Below, one piece after another: positions 8,037 through 16,564 of a stretch of DNA of 64,000 nt. The notes below the pieces were generated by a model. It did no database searches. It was not told where the DNA came from and was given only the letters and a program-made list of their open reading frames with translations. The translations under genes and the position numbers were made by a program. Every line of letters starts with the position of its first letter. The first letter of the stretch is position 1. The stretch is from Prevotella sp. P5-108 (GTDB lineage Bacteria > Bacteroidota > Bacteroidia > Bacteroidales > Bacteroidaceae): contig NZ_NPJJ01000018.1 of the NCBI RefSeq assembly GCF_002251385.1, forward strand, positions 1-64,000. The letters are read 5' to 3'.

Positions 8037-9527
8037 ATGTTACAGCAGCAAAAGCAAATAAAATTCAGCAATTATTCGGAGTTGTATGACCTGTTAGTCC
8101 CGCAGGACCATCTTCTGCGTTCAATTACTGAACTCGTGGATTTCAGTTTCGTCTATGACGAGCTCAAGGACAAGTATTGTTCCTACAACGGCCGTATGGC
8201 AGAGGACCCGATACGCATGTTCAAGTATCTCCTCCTGAAGACCATCTACAGTATCTCGGATGTGGATGTGGTAAAGCGCACGTTGACCGACCTTTCATTC
8301 AAGTATTTCCTCGGCCTATGCCCCGAAGAGACGAACCTGATAGACCCGAGCCTGCTGTCGAAGTTCCGCAGGCAGCGGCTGAAGGATACGAAGATAATGG
8401 ACATGCTGATCAAGAAGACCGTATGCGTCGCGCTGGAGAAGGGCATCATACAGTCGAAGCGCTTCTTCGTAGATGCCACCCATTCGCTGTCAAGGTCAAA
8501 TTCCGTCAACGCCACCGACTATCTGACATACCAGATGGAACAGACCACACGGATTGTACACTCCATCAATGAAAGTTTCAAGCTGCCTGAATTGCCTGAC
8601 TTGCACGGATTGTCCGAAAAGAAGAAGTTCCCGGTGGTACTGTCCACGGCGGTCGACTATGTGGCCGCCGTCGAGGCTGCCCCTCCGCTGGTCGCCATGC
8701 CGGCCGTGTCGGAGCGTCTGAACCTGCTCAAGGAGATCATCGCCGACGCCAAAATCCGGTACGTAACATCCAAGGATCCCGACGCCCGTATCGGGCACAA
8801 GACCAAGTCGCGCAGCTTCTTCGGTTACAAGACCCATCTGGTCATGAGCGAAGAGCGTATCATCGTGGCGGCAGATGTCACCTCCGGCGAGGCTGATGAC
8901 GGAAAGATGCTGGAACGGCTCGTCGAGAAGACCGAGGAAAACGGAGTCGAGATAGACACCATCATCGGCGACACAGCCTACTCGTCAAAGGCAAATCTGG
9001 ATATGATAAATGATAAAAACGAAAATGAAAACAAGGATATAAAACTCTGTTCACCACTCAACCCTGTCATCAGCAACGGTACAAGGAAGGGCGCTACCTT
9101 CGACTATAACAAGGATGCCGGAATGTTCGTCTGTCCGGCCGGACACATGGCCGTTTCCAGGTCAAAACCGCAGCAGAAGACCAATGTCCCAGGAAAATAC
9201 CATAACCCCGTTATCGTCTTCAGTTTCGATGTGGAGAGGTGCAAGGTCTGTCCGCTAAGGGAAGGGTGCTACAAACCGGGAGCCAAGAAGAAGACCTATA
9301 GCGTCAGGGTGTTGGCAAATACGCATAAGAAGCAGATGGAATACGAGAAGACCAGCGAGTTTGTTTACCTGCAACGTAAGCGGTACATGATAGAAGCCAA
9401 AAACGCAGAGCTAAAGAATGTCTTCGGGTACGACAGAGCCATGTCGTACGGACTCGCCAGTATGGAACTGCAGGGCGCAATGGCCATATTTGCCGCAAAT
9501 CTGAAGCGAATAATCAGAATAATGTAA
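8037..9527 (+). CDS. IS1182-family DDE transposase
   Basis: This 496-residue transposase has an N-terminal DUF772-type region (about 30-120, with MFKYLLLKTIYSISDVDVV and the LSKFRRQRL motif). An RNase H-like DDE domain follows: first Asp in FFVDATH (about 145), second in IIGDTAYSSKANL (about 315), and the C-terminal Glu region around YMIEAKNAELKNVFGYDRA. A zinc-binding-like cluster, CPAGHM...CKVCPLREGC (about 370-420), is typical of the family. Length and layout match full-length IS1182 transposases, with no frameshift. The ATG at 8037 follows an AT-rich leader containing TATCTTTA, a near match to the host -7 box. Confidence 0.9.
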   Translation: MLQQQKQIKFSNYSELYDLLVPQDHLLRSITELVDFSFVYDELKDKYCSYNGRMAEDPIRMFKYLLLKTIYSISDVDVVKRTLTDLSFKYFLGLCPEETNLIDPSLLSKFRRQRLKDTKIMDMLIKKTVCVALEKGIIQSKRFFVDATHSLSRSNSVNATDYLTYQMEQTTRIVHSINESFKLPELPDLHGLSEKKKFPVVLSTAVDYVAAVEAAPPLVAMPAVSERLNLLKEIIADAKIRYVTSKDPDARIGHKTKSRSFFGYKTHLVMSEERIIVAADVTSGEADDGKMLERLVEKTEENGVEIDTIIGDTAYSSKANLDMINDKNENENKDIKLCSPLNPVISNGTRKGATFDYNKDAGMFVCPAGHMAVSRSKPQQKTNVPGKYHNPVIVFSFDVERCKVCPLREGCYKPGAKKKTYSVRVLANTHKKQMEYEKTSEFVYLQRKRYMIEAKNAELKNVFGYDRAMSYGLASMELQGAMAIFAANLKRIIRIM

Positions 9528-9561
9528 GAAAAACGTAGGGAAACCTACATATCAGCCAAAA

Positions 9562-9616
9562 CGTCCCCGAGAAAGCCGTTTGGAAGCGTTCCAAGCCCTT
9601 CTCGGGGACGATTTTT
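9562..9616 (+). terminator. Terminator of the IS transposase
   Basis: An outer 12-bp perfect stem (CGTCCCCGAGAA at 9562-9573, complement at 9599-9610) encloses an inner perfect stem (TTGGAA/TTCCAA, 9580-9594). It is followed by ATTTTT. Confidence 0.88.
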
Positions 9617-9702
9617 GCTTTTTACTCTCACCACACATCGTAGCCAGAACGCCTCGTAAACGCCCGATAATGACGCCTGACCACGCCGATAAAATGGAAA
9701 TA

Positions 9703-9724
9703 ATGGTAGTTTTTCAGTGCCCTC
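9703..9724 (-). repeat. Right terminal inverted repeat of the IS
   Basis: Read on the minus strand it begins GAGGGCACTGAAAAAC, matching the left end apart from a 2-base gap. Confidence 0.75.
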
Positions 9725-9751
9725 GGGAGGGATGGGGAGGGGCCTCCCTTG

Positions 9752-10044
9752 GCAACTCTGTAGGAGTTGCGATTACATAGCCCAGGGTTGCGGGCATGGC
9801 CCGCTACCCTGGGTAATGTCCCCACTAATATGGCTACTCTGTAAGAGTTGCGTTTAGCCGTAGGCGTTATACTCAATCTTGTTATTTCCACCAACCCATT
9901 CCTGCCTATTATCCTGCTGCGGGTAACGCCTTCGGCTAATCGCAACACTTACAGCGTTGCATTTCTTTTATGTATGCTTACCCAGGGTAGAGGCGCTGCG
10001 CACCTCAACCCTGGGCTGGGAAATCGCAACTCCTACAGAGTTGC
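9752..10044. repeat. Two head-to-head copies of the composite hairpin repeat
   Basis: Copy one (9752-9870) runs as module A (GCAACTCTGTAGGAGTTGC), module B (a CCCAGGGT...ACCCTGGG hairpin), module A again, then module C (AGCCGTAGGCGTTA). Copy two (9922-10044) has the same modules in reverse order and on the opposite strand. Each module is a small hairpin. The two copies together form a large imperfect inverted repeat with a loop of about 50 bp. No gene is seen here. Confidence 0.85.
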
Positions 10045-10281
10045 CAAGGACAAACGAGCTGGGAAATCCACCGATGCCGGCACGCACTCGACGGCAACAT
10101 ACAGCAAATCCATCGTGGATGGCACGCCCACAACGGCAACTCTAAAAGAACATTAAACAAGCATTTTTCCGTAAAATGTGGATTAAAATTCCGTAAAATA
10201 TGGATTTTAATTCCGTGGTTTGTGAATTTTATGAGAGGAAGCAACAAACACGGCAAGGCTGGTGTCATGAGGATAAGAACG

Positions 10282-10313
10282 ATAATACCCCATGGCATGC
10301 CATGAGGTATTAT
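10282..10313. repeat. 32-bp palindrome
   Basis: Arms ATAATACCCCATGGCA (10282-10297) and TGCCATGAGGTATTAT (10298-10313) are complementary with one mismatch and no loop. Nearby, 10168-10215 holds two tandem copies of TTCCGTAAAAT(G/A)TGGATT. The rest of 10045-10416 has only short motifs such as ATCCATCGTGGATGG. Confidence 0.6.
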
Positions 10314-10416
10314 TATAAGGTTCTCCGTATGAAGCTTTAACCCAAAGTACATCGTTGACGGTACGCACCCAATGGCAATATGTGGGAAATCCATCGTGGA
10401 TGGTACGCACCCAACT

Positions 10417-10536
10417 GCAACTCTGTAAGAGTTGCGATTCCACAGCCCAGGATTGCGGGCATGGCCCGCTACCCTGGGTAAGACACCCGCTAACATAGCA
10501 ACGCTGTAAGTGTTGCGTTTAGCCGTAGGCGTTACC
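10417..10536 (+). repeat. Composite hairpin repeat copy
   Basis: The order is module A (GCAACTCTGTAAGAGTTGC), module B, module A variant (GCAACGCTGTAAGTGTTGC) and module C (AGCCGTAGGCGTTA), in the same direction as 9752-9870. The stem changes in the A variant keep base pairing. Confidence 0.85.
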
Positions 10537-10730
10537 CACAGCAGGATATAATATAGGATGATATAAACACAAAAAGCCATGACGGCTGTTGTCGGCTTCG
10601 CCTTTTTGGTGACGGTAGCGACGCCAGTCGGAAAACGAGTTTTCCTCCTTGTCATCACCACCATCCCCAACGCCATGCGCTGCATGGCGACAACAGCAGC
10701 CACGGTAAAAAAAAGCGGCCGTTGGCCGTT

Positions 10731-10872
10731 CAAAAAGTCCGCCGTTGGCGGTAAAAAAACAGTTGCTTGTGTTATTCCATCTGATTGACACCTGCCGATA
10801 GGAAAAAAAGCTAATCACTTTTTGTACCGGCGCAAGCCGGACTTTTTTTTACCGCCAACGGCGGACTTTTTG
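10731..10872. repeat. Perfect 29-bp inverted repeat around an 84-bp spacer
   Basis: Arms 10731-10759 and 10844-10872 are exact complements containing GTCCGCCGTTGGCGGTAAAA. A related GCGGCCGTTGGCCG palindrome lies just before the left arm. The region 10537-11059 holds no convincing gene; short frames here are low in complexity. Confidence 0.7.
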
Positions 10873-11059
10873 TATTTGCGGCTTTTCAGCCTGCCATCAG
10901 GCAGGCGCGGCTGGGGGTGGCGGGGAATATCCGAGAGCTCGCTCTCGAGATATTACACGACACACACGGACGCACAGGGCGAAGCCCTGAAAAGCCACAA
11001 ATCTTTTTGTAGCTTCTTATGCGAGTATATCCAGAGAATATCGAAGCGCATGAGACACA

Positions 11060-11111
11060 TAACGCCTACGGCTAAACGCAACACTTACAGCGTTGCATTT
11101 TGGCTATGTAT
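11060..11111 (+). repeat. Left half of a split composite repeat
   Basis: TAACGCCTACGGCTAA, a module A variant and the GCATTT spacer match copy 9922-9965, then the match stops at TGGCTATGTAT. The missing half resumes at 21362. Confidence 0.82.
11101..11111 (+). repeat. Left attachment-site core
   Basis: TGGCTATGTAT is shared with 21362-21372. To its left lies host repeat; to its right, AT-rich element DNA. Between here and the first gene (11112-11463) is a non-coding, AT-rich element end with several GACAAnnGTTnAC-like motifs (11295-11415) that could bind recombination proteins. Confidence 0.8.
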
Positions 11112-11463
11112 TTAGAAGCGTAGAACAACCAAAAACAATCAGAAATATCCAAACATAAACATTTAATTATCAGTACATTCTAAAAATTAACACTTTTCGG
11201 CTGCTTTTTGATGCTTCCCAAATTTCCACATATTTTTGAGACGTATTTCTGACGTGGAGAATTTGCGGGGCTTGTTTTTTGTCACACCGTGCAGACAGTT
11301 GACAAGGGTTTACAACCGTTTACGACAAGCGACAATATCCGCCCCGACATTCAGTGACGGTCACATCGTGTAGAAAGGCGACAACCGTTGACTGCCGTTT
11401 ACATCCGTTCACCACTTCAGGAATATAGGATTGAAGAAATGAACCAGTAAACGATAAAGCAGT

Positions 11464-12399
11464 ATGAAAGCAACCCGAAAATGCAGTTTTTGCGGCAAGT
11501 CCTTTGTAACCTGCAGCGGAATGCAAAGGTATTGCAGCGAGGCTTGTCAGGCGGAAGCCCGGCGAGCCAGAATGACACAGAAGAACAACCTCTTCAAAGC
11601 CGTCCGGCCAATCATGGAGATACAGCATCAGGAGTATCTCACCTTTTCCAAAGTAGCCATACTCATGGGCTGTTCCCGACAGTACATCTATAAACTTGTA
11701 GCCATGGGCAAGCTGAAAGCCTCACGCATCAGCAACCGCATGGCATTCATCCGCAGAGCCGACATCGAGCGGATGCTGGAGAGCAATCCCTACCACCGCA
11801 TCCTGCCCGGCAGCACTTCCACACCGAAAAAATCCGCTTCATCTTCCTTCCCGGCGAAAAAAGAAAAAAGGGAAAAGGTAACCGATGAAGTGCCGGACTT
11901 CTATTCCGGTGAAGAGGTGATGTCCCTTTATAAGGTCAAACAGTCATGGCTCTATACCACCGCCAAACGCAATCGCATTTCCATCTGCCGTATCGCTGGA
12001 AAGAACTATTACAGCAAGAAGCATGTTGACGAGTTCTTCGGTACGGCTGTTGATATGGACAGTATCACCGACTGGCTCCTGACCGAAGAAGCGGAAGAGC
12101 AGTTCGGCATGAAGCCTGCCGCACTCCGGGCATACGCCTACCGGCACAGGATACCGACCAAAAGAGAATACGGCCGCACCTATTACTCCAAGTCCCATCT
12201 GGACGAACTCCGCAGAACCGACCTTGTGAACGACGAGCGTTATTACACCGTGGAACAGGTCCGGCAGATTTACGGACTTTCCTCAGCCAACATCTGCCAT
12301 ATCGTCAAGGTTAGGCACATCGAAAAGATAAAGGTCGGCGTGAAGAACCTGCTTCTACGCTCCGACGTGGAGCGTGTCATGGCTGAAAGGAACAAATAA
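11464..12399 (+). CDS. Zinc-finger plus four-HTH DNA-binding protein (TnpA-like)
   Basis: The protein has 311 residues. A Cys cluster at the N terminus (C7, C10, C24, C28) resembles a small zinc ribbon. Four MerR/excisionase-type helix-turn-helix units follow, near 59-105, 147-191, 205-249 and 260-306; each has the pattern hydrophobic-x-x-AA-x-x-hG followed by a wing and (Y/I)(S/R)xxxh(D/E). It is the first gene at the integrase end of the element. In Tn4555 a gene in this position (tnpA) has been described as a targeting factor; assignment here is by position and architecture. Four tandem HTHs could bridge two attachment sites, which is inference. Confidence 0.72.
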   Translation: MKATRKCSFCGKSFVTCSGMQRYCSEACQAEARRARMTQKNNLFKAVRPIMEIQHQEYLTFSKVAILMGCSRQYIYKLVAMGKLKASRISNRMAFIRRADIERMLESNPYHRILPGSTSTPKKSASSSFPAKKEKREKVTDEVPDFYSGEEVMSLYKVKQSWLYTTAKRNRISICRIAGKNYYSKKHVDEFFGTAVDMDSITDWLLTEEAEEQFGMKPAALRAYAYRHRIPTKREYGRTYYSKSHLDELRRTDLVNDERYYTVEQVRQIYGLSSANICHIVKVRHIEKIKVGVKNLLLRSDVERVMAERNK

Positions 12400-12423
12400 C
12401 CGCAAGCAACCGCCATTACTCGA

Positions 12424-12484
12424 AAATTATTTTAAAATGATTGTCGTGGAGATATTCACGGCTGTTTCACGTTGTTCCTTTGCC
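12424..12484 (+). promoter_or_regulatory. Shared hairpin module upstream of int
   Basis: The module AATTATTTT-(12 nt)-CGTGGAGATATTCACGG-(n)-CCTTTGC also precedes xis at about 14850-14910. The palindrome at 12445-12461 can fold as a hairpin in RNA or serve as a dyad operator. Confidence 0.6.
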
Positions 12485-12539
12485 ACCGTGAACACGGAGA
12501 CACCTCCGGAAATGTACAACCAGTTAAAACATCATCAAT

Positions 12540-13658
12540 ATGAGTAAATGCAAGACAGTAACCTTGCGCAAGCGCAAGATCAAGAACGGTACACAGTATT
12601 CGCTGTGTCTGGACTATTATCCCGGCTACCGTGACAACACCACCATGAAAGTGATAACACGTGAAGCTCTGGGTATTTACATTTTTGCCAAACCTGCCAA
12701 CCAGCAGGAGCGTGACTTCAACGCACGCATGATGAAGAAGGCAGAGATACTCCGCAACAGGCGTTACGAAGCCATCTTCAACGAGAACAACGGCTTCTTT
12801 GACAAGGCCAGGATGAAAGGGGATTTCCTCGCCTACTTCAAGGAACTGGCAGACAGAAGGAATATCAAGTGGCAGCACGTCTACAAACACTTTGAACGGT
12901 TTGTAAATGGCAAATGCACCTTTGAAGAGGTGGACGTGGACTTGTGCCGCAAGTTCATGGAGTACCTGCTGAACGCTCCCCAGACCATACATACCAACCA
13001 AAAGCTGCATATCAATTCTGCGGCGGGCTACTGGTCGGCTTTCCGTGCCGTCCTGCACACGGCCTACCGTGACAGGAAGATAAAGGAGAATCCCAACGGC
13101 TTTCTGGACCGTATCGAGAGTATTCCCACCATGAGAGAGCATCTGAGCCAGGAGGAACTGATACGGCTTGCCGAAACGCCATGCGAGGAAGAGGTTCTGA
13201 AAAGAGCTTTCCTTTTCGCCTGCCTGACGGGATTGCGGAAGAGCGACATCAGGCAGCTTACCTGGCAGCAGATACAGCCGTATACCAACGGCAAGATGTT
13301 CGTGACCACCCGTATGCAGAAGACGAAGCAGATTGTACACAACCCCATCAGTGATGAAGCCTACGGACTGCTCGGGGAACGGCATGAAGGACTTATCTTT
13401 GAGGGCTTCAAGGACAAGATGCTGCAGGGGCCCCTGAAGCGTTGGCTGTCGGCGGCAGGCATAACCAAGAAGATAACCTTCCATTGTACCCGGCATTCAT
13501 TCGGAAGCCTGCACGTGGAAATGGGCACGGACATGGCTGTCATACAAGCCTGTCTGGGACACAAGAACATTACCACCACACAAATCTATTCCAAGATGGC
13601 TGCACAACAGATGTGCGAGGTGGTGGACAAGATAACCCTGAAACACAAGGAAGCATAG
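12540..13658 (+). CDS. int: Tyrosine recombinase (integrase)
   Basis: This 372-residue site-specific recombinase integrates and excises the element. An N-terminal arm-type binding domain (about 1-80) and a SAM-like core-binding domain (about 90-185) precede the catalytic domain. Its residues are R233 (TGLRKSDIRQL), Lys near 261-263 (MQKTK), the H315-x-x-R318 pair (FHCTRHSFG), H341 (LGHKNITTT) and nucleophile Y350 (QIYSKM). All six positions are filled and the length is normal for Bacteroides integrases. The leader carries the hairpin module also found before xis. Confidence 0.93.
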   Translation: MSKCKTVTLRKRKIKNGTQYSLCLDYYPGYRDNTTMKVITREALGIYIFAKPANQQERDFNARMMKKAEILRNRRYEAIFNENNGFFDKARMKGDFLAYFKELADRRNIKWQHVYKHFERFVNGKCTFEEVDVDLCRKFMEYLLNAPQTIHTNQKLHINSAAGYWSAFRAVLHTAYRDRKIKENPNGFLDRIESIPTMREHLSQEELIRLAETPCEEEVLKRAFLFACLTGLRKSDIRQLTWQQIQPYTNGKMFVTTRMQKTKQIVHNPISDEAYGLLGERHEGLIFEGFKDKMLQGPLKRWLSAAGITKKITFHCTRHSFGSLHVEMGTDMAVIQACLGHKNITTTQIYSKMAAQQMCEVVDKITLKHKEA

Positions 13659-13851
13659 GCCTTGTTTCAGGATATTCAGGGGGAGCGGTTATTGCGTGCA
13701 GGCTTTAACCGCTCCCTCAGTTTCTGATGGCACCATTCCTTAAAAAGTCATTATAGTATGATATTTTGGTATGATTCCGGACTTTTGGTGAAAAACATTG
13801 AAAAAGAAACCGCCAACCAAGGCTAATGAGCAATAATTGGAAGAATACCAT

Positions 13852-13859
13852 TAAATTTG
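13852..13859 (+). promoter_or_regulatory. -7 box upstream of the two-TM protein gene
   Basis: TAAATTTG fits TAnnTTTG and lies 41 nt before the ATG at 13901. No exact TTTG at the usual distance. The remainder of 13659-13900 is unremarkable AT-rich spacer. Confidence 0.5.
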
Positions 13860-13900
13860 CAAAGACCTGACAGTTACAAGTAATAACCGAAAAAAACGAT

Positions 13901-14731
13901 ATGGAACCAACGATAAAGGACAAATACATCATTCTGGGATTCATCGGCGTTGCCATCTGCCTGATTTCCTTTTTTATCACGCTGATTGTCTCCGCAAGTT
14001 TCAATCAGGACAATTTTGTAAGGCTGATAGTCTTTGTATGCAGCAACATTCTCGGTTGGCTGCTCTATCTCTCTTTCCAGACGGTCATTTTCGACTCATA
14101 CGAGATCTGGAAACTCAAGTCCAGCAAGAAAAAGGCATCTGCCGGAATCATAAGGGCTCAGGAAGAACAGCTACAGGATGCAAATGAACCTGCAGCTCCG
14201 ACACCAATGCCGACAAACAGGGAAGCAACCCCGGATATAAAACCGGTAGAGATTGCCATTGCCCCGGAACTGCACGAAAAGAATCGTGCCAGCTATGAGG
14301 ACAGACAGAAGCAGGAAGAGGCGGAACGGATCCGCATGGTCATGGAGTACATCCACTTCGTCATGCCCCGTATTGCCGACAAGGAGACCGTCAACCATAT
14401 CTGTGCCGAGGTCAACAAGTGGATGTGCCTTCACAGCTACAAGCCCAAGCCGATAACAGGACGGCTGACCAGGGAGATTACCAACATTCCGCTCCGCCAT
14501 TTCGTGTGGAACATCTCCGAGCGTTTCATGTACAAGAAATACTACAACGGGGACAACCGTGCCAATTTTATCAAGACCCTTTTTCCACGTGAGTTTGCCG
14601 ACACGGATATAGCGACCATAAAGAACTTCAAGGTCGATCCGTCAAAGACGCTTATTCCCATTGACGAACCCGAAAACGGCAGTCTGGACTTCCATTATCC
14701 CGAAGATTATGCACGGAAAGTGAACAGTTGA
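13901..14731 (+). CDS. Two-TM protein of the mobile element, function unknown
   Basis: I do not recognise a named family. The 276 residues start with two hydrophobic helices (about 10-33 and 42-62), which would anchor the protein with a long cytoplasmic tail. A charged, Pro-containing linker (80-140) follows, then a folded domain (about 145-265) with the stretch CAEVNKWMCLHSY and a basic patch. It sits between int and xis, where Tn4555 has a gene called tnpC; equivalence is a guess from position. It has its own promoter box. A role in coupling excision to envelope or replication is possible but unsupported. Confidence 0.7.
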   Translation: MEPTIKDKYIILGFIGVAICLISFFITLIVSASFNQDNFVRLIVFVCSNILGWLLYLSFQTVIFDSYEIWKLKSSKKKASAGIIRAQEEQLQDANEPAAPTPMPTNREATPDIKPVEIAIAPELHEKNRASYEDRQKQEEAERIRMVMEYIHFVMPRIADKETVNHICAEVNKWMCLHSYKPKPITGRLTREITNIPLRHFVWNISERFMYKKYYNGDNRANFIKTLFPREFADTDIATIKNFKVDPSKTLIPIDEPENGSLDFHYPEDYARKVNS

Positions 14732-14849
14732 CCGTTTCCCGGGGATATAACAACAATAACGACAAGTATCAGGCAACACGTAACAGCCTGTATCTCATTG
14801 TTTCCCGAATAGCTTTGCCCGTCATTCACGGTTGGGCATCGTTATTTGG

Positions 14850-14910
14850 GAATTATTTTGCAATGACATCCCGTGAATATCTTCACGGCCATATCATTGC
14901 GGTCCTTTGC
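14850..14910 (+). promoter_or_regulatory. Shared hairpin module upstream of xis
   Basis: AATTATTTT, the perfect dyad CCGTGAATATCTTCACGG (14871-14888) and CCTTTGC match the module before int (12424-12484). Differences in the stem keep pairing (A-U to G-U, C-G to U-G). Confidence 0.6.
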
Positions 14911-14941
14911 GCCAAGCCTTACAAAAGAGGCGAGTACGCAA

Positions 14942-15316
14942 ATGGAAAAAACAGTGATTACATTCAACGACCTACCGGAGGTCGTAGCCCAGCTTCGGGA
15001 CGAAGTGATGAGCTTGAGAAGCCTGCTTACCGAGCAGCGCAGTGTGAACAATGCAAAGGCGGTGGACACCCATGTCCCCATGTCCGTGGATGAAGCGGCG
15101 GAATATCTCGGTATTCCCAAGGGAACGCTCTACATGAAACTGTCGGACGGAAGCATTCCGGCCACCAAGCCCGGCAAACGCTATTGCCTTTACCGTGACG
15201 AACTGGACAGATGGCTGGAATCCTCCCGCAAGAATCCCGTACCCCTGTCCGATGAGGAACTCAGCGAGTCCATGTCCTCCTCCCATCGCCGCAAGCCCGG
15301 CCAACGTAACTGGTAA
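14942..15316 (+). CDS. xis: Excisionase-like HTH protein
   Basis: The protein has 124 residues from the ATG at 14942. The frame is open further upstream to 14873, but those residues overlap the hairpin module and look non-coding, so the internal start MEKTVITFND is preferred. A short coiled coil (about 8-33) precedes one winged HTH of the excisionase/MerR type (47-92: MSVDEAAEYLGIP...GKRYCLYRDELDRWL). Xis proteins bend DNA at the attachment sites and bias the integrase toward excision. It is followed after 5 nt by the RepA-like gene, so excision and replication functions are probably co-expressed. Confidence 0.82.
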   Translation: MEKTVITFNDLPEVVAQLRDEVMSLRSLLTEQRSVNNAKAVDTHVPMSVDEAAEYLGIPKGTLYMKLSDGSIPATKPGKRYCLYRDELDRWLESSRKNPVPLSDEELSESMSSSHRRKPGQRNW

Positions 15317-15321
15317 AAGCC

Positions 15322-16476
15322 ATGGAAGAGGACAAGAACTATATCAGCATGATCCATGGCGACCTGACAAGGGCAGCCCAGATGCAGAACGGTATGCCGG
15401 AAAATATCGGCGTGATGAGCATAAAGACCGCCAACCGGACCATACTCGAAGCATCGCAGCTGCCCACGCCCCGTGCGTTGTGGGACAGTTTCTGGTACGA
15501 GGGGGAACTGTCCTGCCTCTTTGCGGATTCCAACGTGGGGAAATCCATCCTTGCCGTGCAGATAGCCGACCGTATCGCCCGGACTGACAACGTGCTTTAT
15601 CTGGACTTTGAACTCTCTGAAAAGCAGTTCCAGCTCCGCTATACCGACGAGTACGGAAAGCCTTACACCTTTCCCGAAAGGCTGTACCGGGTATCGCTTG
15701 ACAGCGACGCCCTTCTGGATGCCGACTTTGAAGGGACAATCATCGGCAGCATCGAACAGATGGCACAGCAGACCCGCTGCAGGATCTTCATCGTTGACAA
15801 CCTTACTTACCTGTGCTGTGCCATGGAGAAAGGCGATGCGGCGGGACGGCTGATGATACAGCTCAACAATCTCAAAAAGAGATACGGGCTTTCCATCCTT
15901 GTCCTGGCACACACCCCAAAGCGTTCACTGGACTGTCCCATCACGTCCAACGACCTTGCCGGAAGCAAGCGGCTCTACAATTTCTTTGACAGCGTGTTTG
16001 TCATCGGGAAAAGCGCACTGGACGGGGGACTCCGCTATGTGAAGCAGCTTAAGGTCCGTTACGGGACATTCTCGTATGATGCCGACAATGTGATTGTCTA
16101 TGAGATTGAGAAAACGGATGCCTTCCTGCAATTCGTGTTCAGGGGCTATTCAACCGAAAAGGAACACCTGAAGAAACCGGGTGACAACGAATCGGGACAA
16201 AGGGATTGCCTTATCCTGCAACTGTCCCAATCCGGGAAGTCAGTCCGGGAGATAGCCTCGCAGGTCAATTGCGGCAAGTCCACCGTCAGCCGGATAATCC
16301 AGCGCAGCAAGGAGGACAGGAACGCAGCTGTCCCTGCTGTCCCGCTGTCCCGTCCCAAGGAGAACGGGACAATGGGACAGGTGGGACAGCATGGGACAGA
16401 TGGGACAAGCGGGACAGCAGGAGAAGCAAGGCAGGCGGAGCTGTTTGCAGGACATGAAAAGGAGGACAAACCATGA
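15322..16476 (+). CDS. RepA-like AAA/RecA-fold ATPase
   Basis: The 384-residue protein belongs to the RepA/AAA_25 group of hexameric helicase-like ATPases used by mobilizable elements. Walker A is ADSNVGKS (68-75), Walker B ends at D159 (RCRIFIVDN), and a conserved His lies in LVLAHTPK. A C-terminal HTH (about 308-332, SVREIASQVNCGKSTVSRII) suggests DNA recognition. The last ~50 residues are an unusual Gly/Thr/Gln-rich tail encoded by GGGACA repeats. The gene lies 5 nt after xis and next to a primase, a pairing typical of elements that replicate after excision. The stop overlaps an ATG at 16473 (ATGA). Confidence 0.85.
   Translation: MEEDKNYISMIHGDLTRAAQMQNGMPENIGVMSIKTANRTILEASQLPTPRALWDSFWYEGELSCLFADSNVGKSILAVQIADRIARTDNVLYLDFELSEKQFQLRYTDEYGKPYTFPERLYRVSLDSDALLDADFEGTIIGSIEQMAQQTRCRIFIVDNLTYLCCAMEKGDAAGRLMIQLNNLKKRYGLSILVLAHTPKRSLDCPITSNDLAGSKRLYNFFDSVFVIGKSALDGGLRYVKQLKVRYGTFSYDADNVIVYEIEKTDAFLQFVFRGYSTEKEHLKKPGDNESGQRDCLILQLSQSGKSVREIASQVNCGKSTVSRIIQRSKEDRNAAVPAVPLSRPKENGTMGQVGQHGTDGTSGTAGEARQAELFAGHEKEDKP
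16329..16416 (+). repeat. Inverted TGTCCC/GGGACA repeat cluster 1
   Basis: Three TGTCCC copies (16329, 16338, 16346) plus CGTCCC at 16351 face six GGGACA copies (16366, 16374, 16383, 16393, 16402, 16411) spaced 8-10 bp apart. It lies within the 3' end of the RepA-like gene. Confidence 0.75.
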
Positions 16477-16564
16477 AAAAGCAGCCTGCACACGGCTGTA
16501 TGCCAGCCGACCGTATCATTTGCAGAACATGGGAGCATACAAACCGGGCCCTGATTTTCCAGAG

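Larger units (their letters stand above)
7930..9724 (+). mobile_element. IS1182-family insertion sequence
   Basis: This element of about 1.8 kb is bounded by imperfect terminal inverted repeats that begin GAGGGCACTGAAAAA (left 7930-7953, right 9703-9724 on the minus strand). It holds one transposase ORF and a terminator hairpin. The left arm has two extra bases relative to the right. No clear target-site duplication is visible; the flanks are both parts of a CCTTGGG/CCCTTGG palindromic repeat, which may have been the target. The transposase is intact, so the copy may be active. Confidence 0.82.

Noticed and set aside
10519..10818. Overlapping short frames on both strands near 10.5-10.8 kb
   Set aside because: Low complexity, no promoter box, and they cross the 29-bp inverted repeat.
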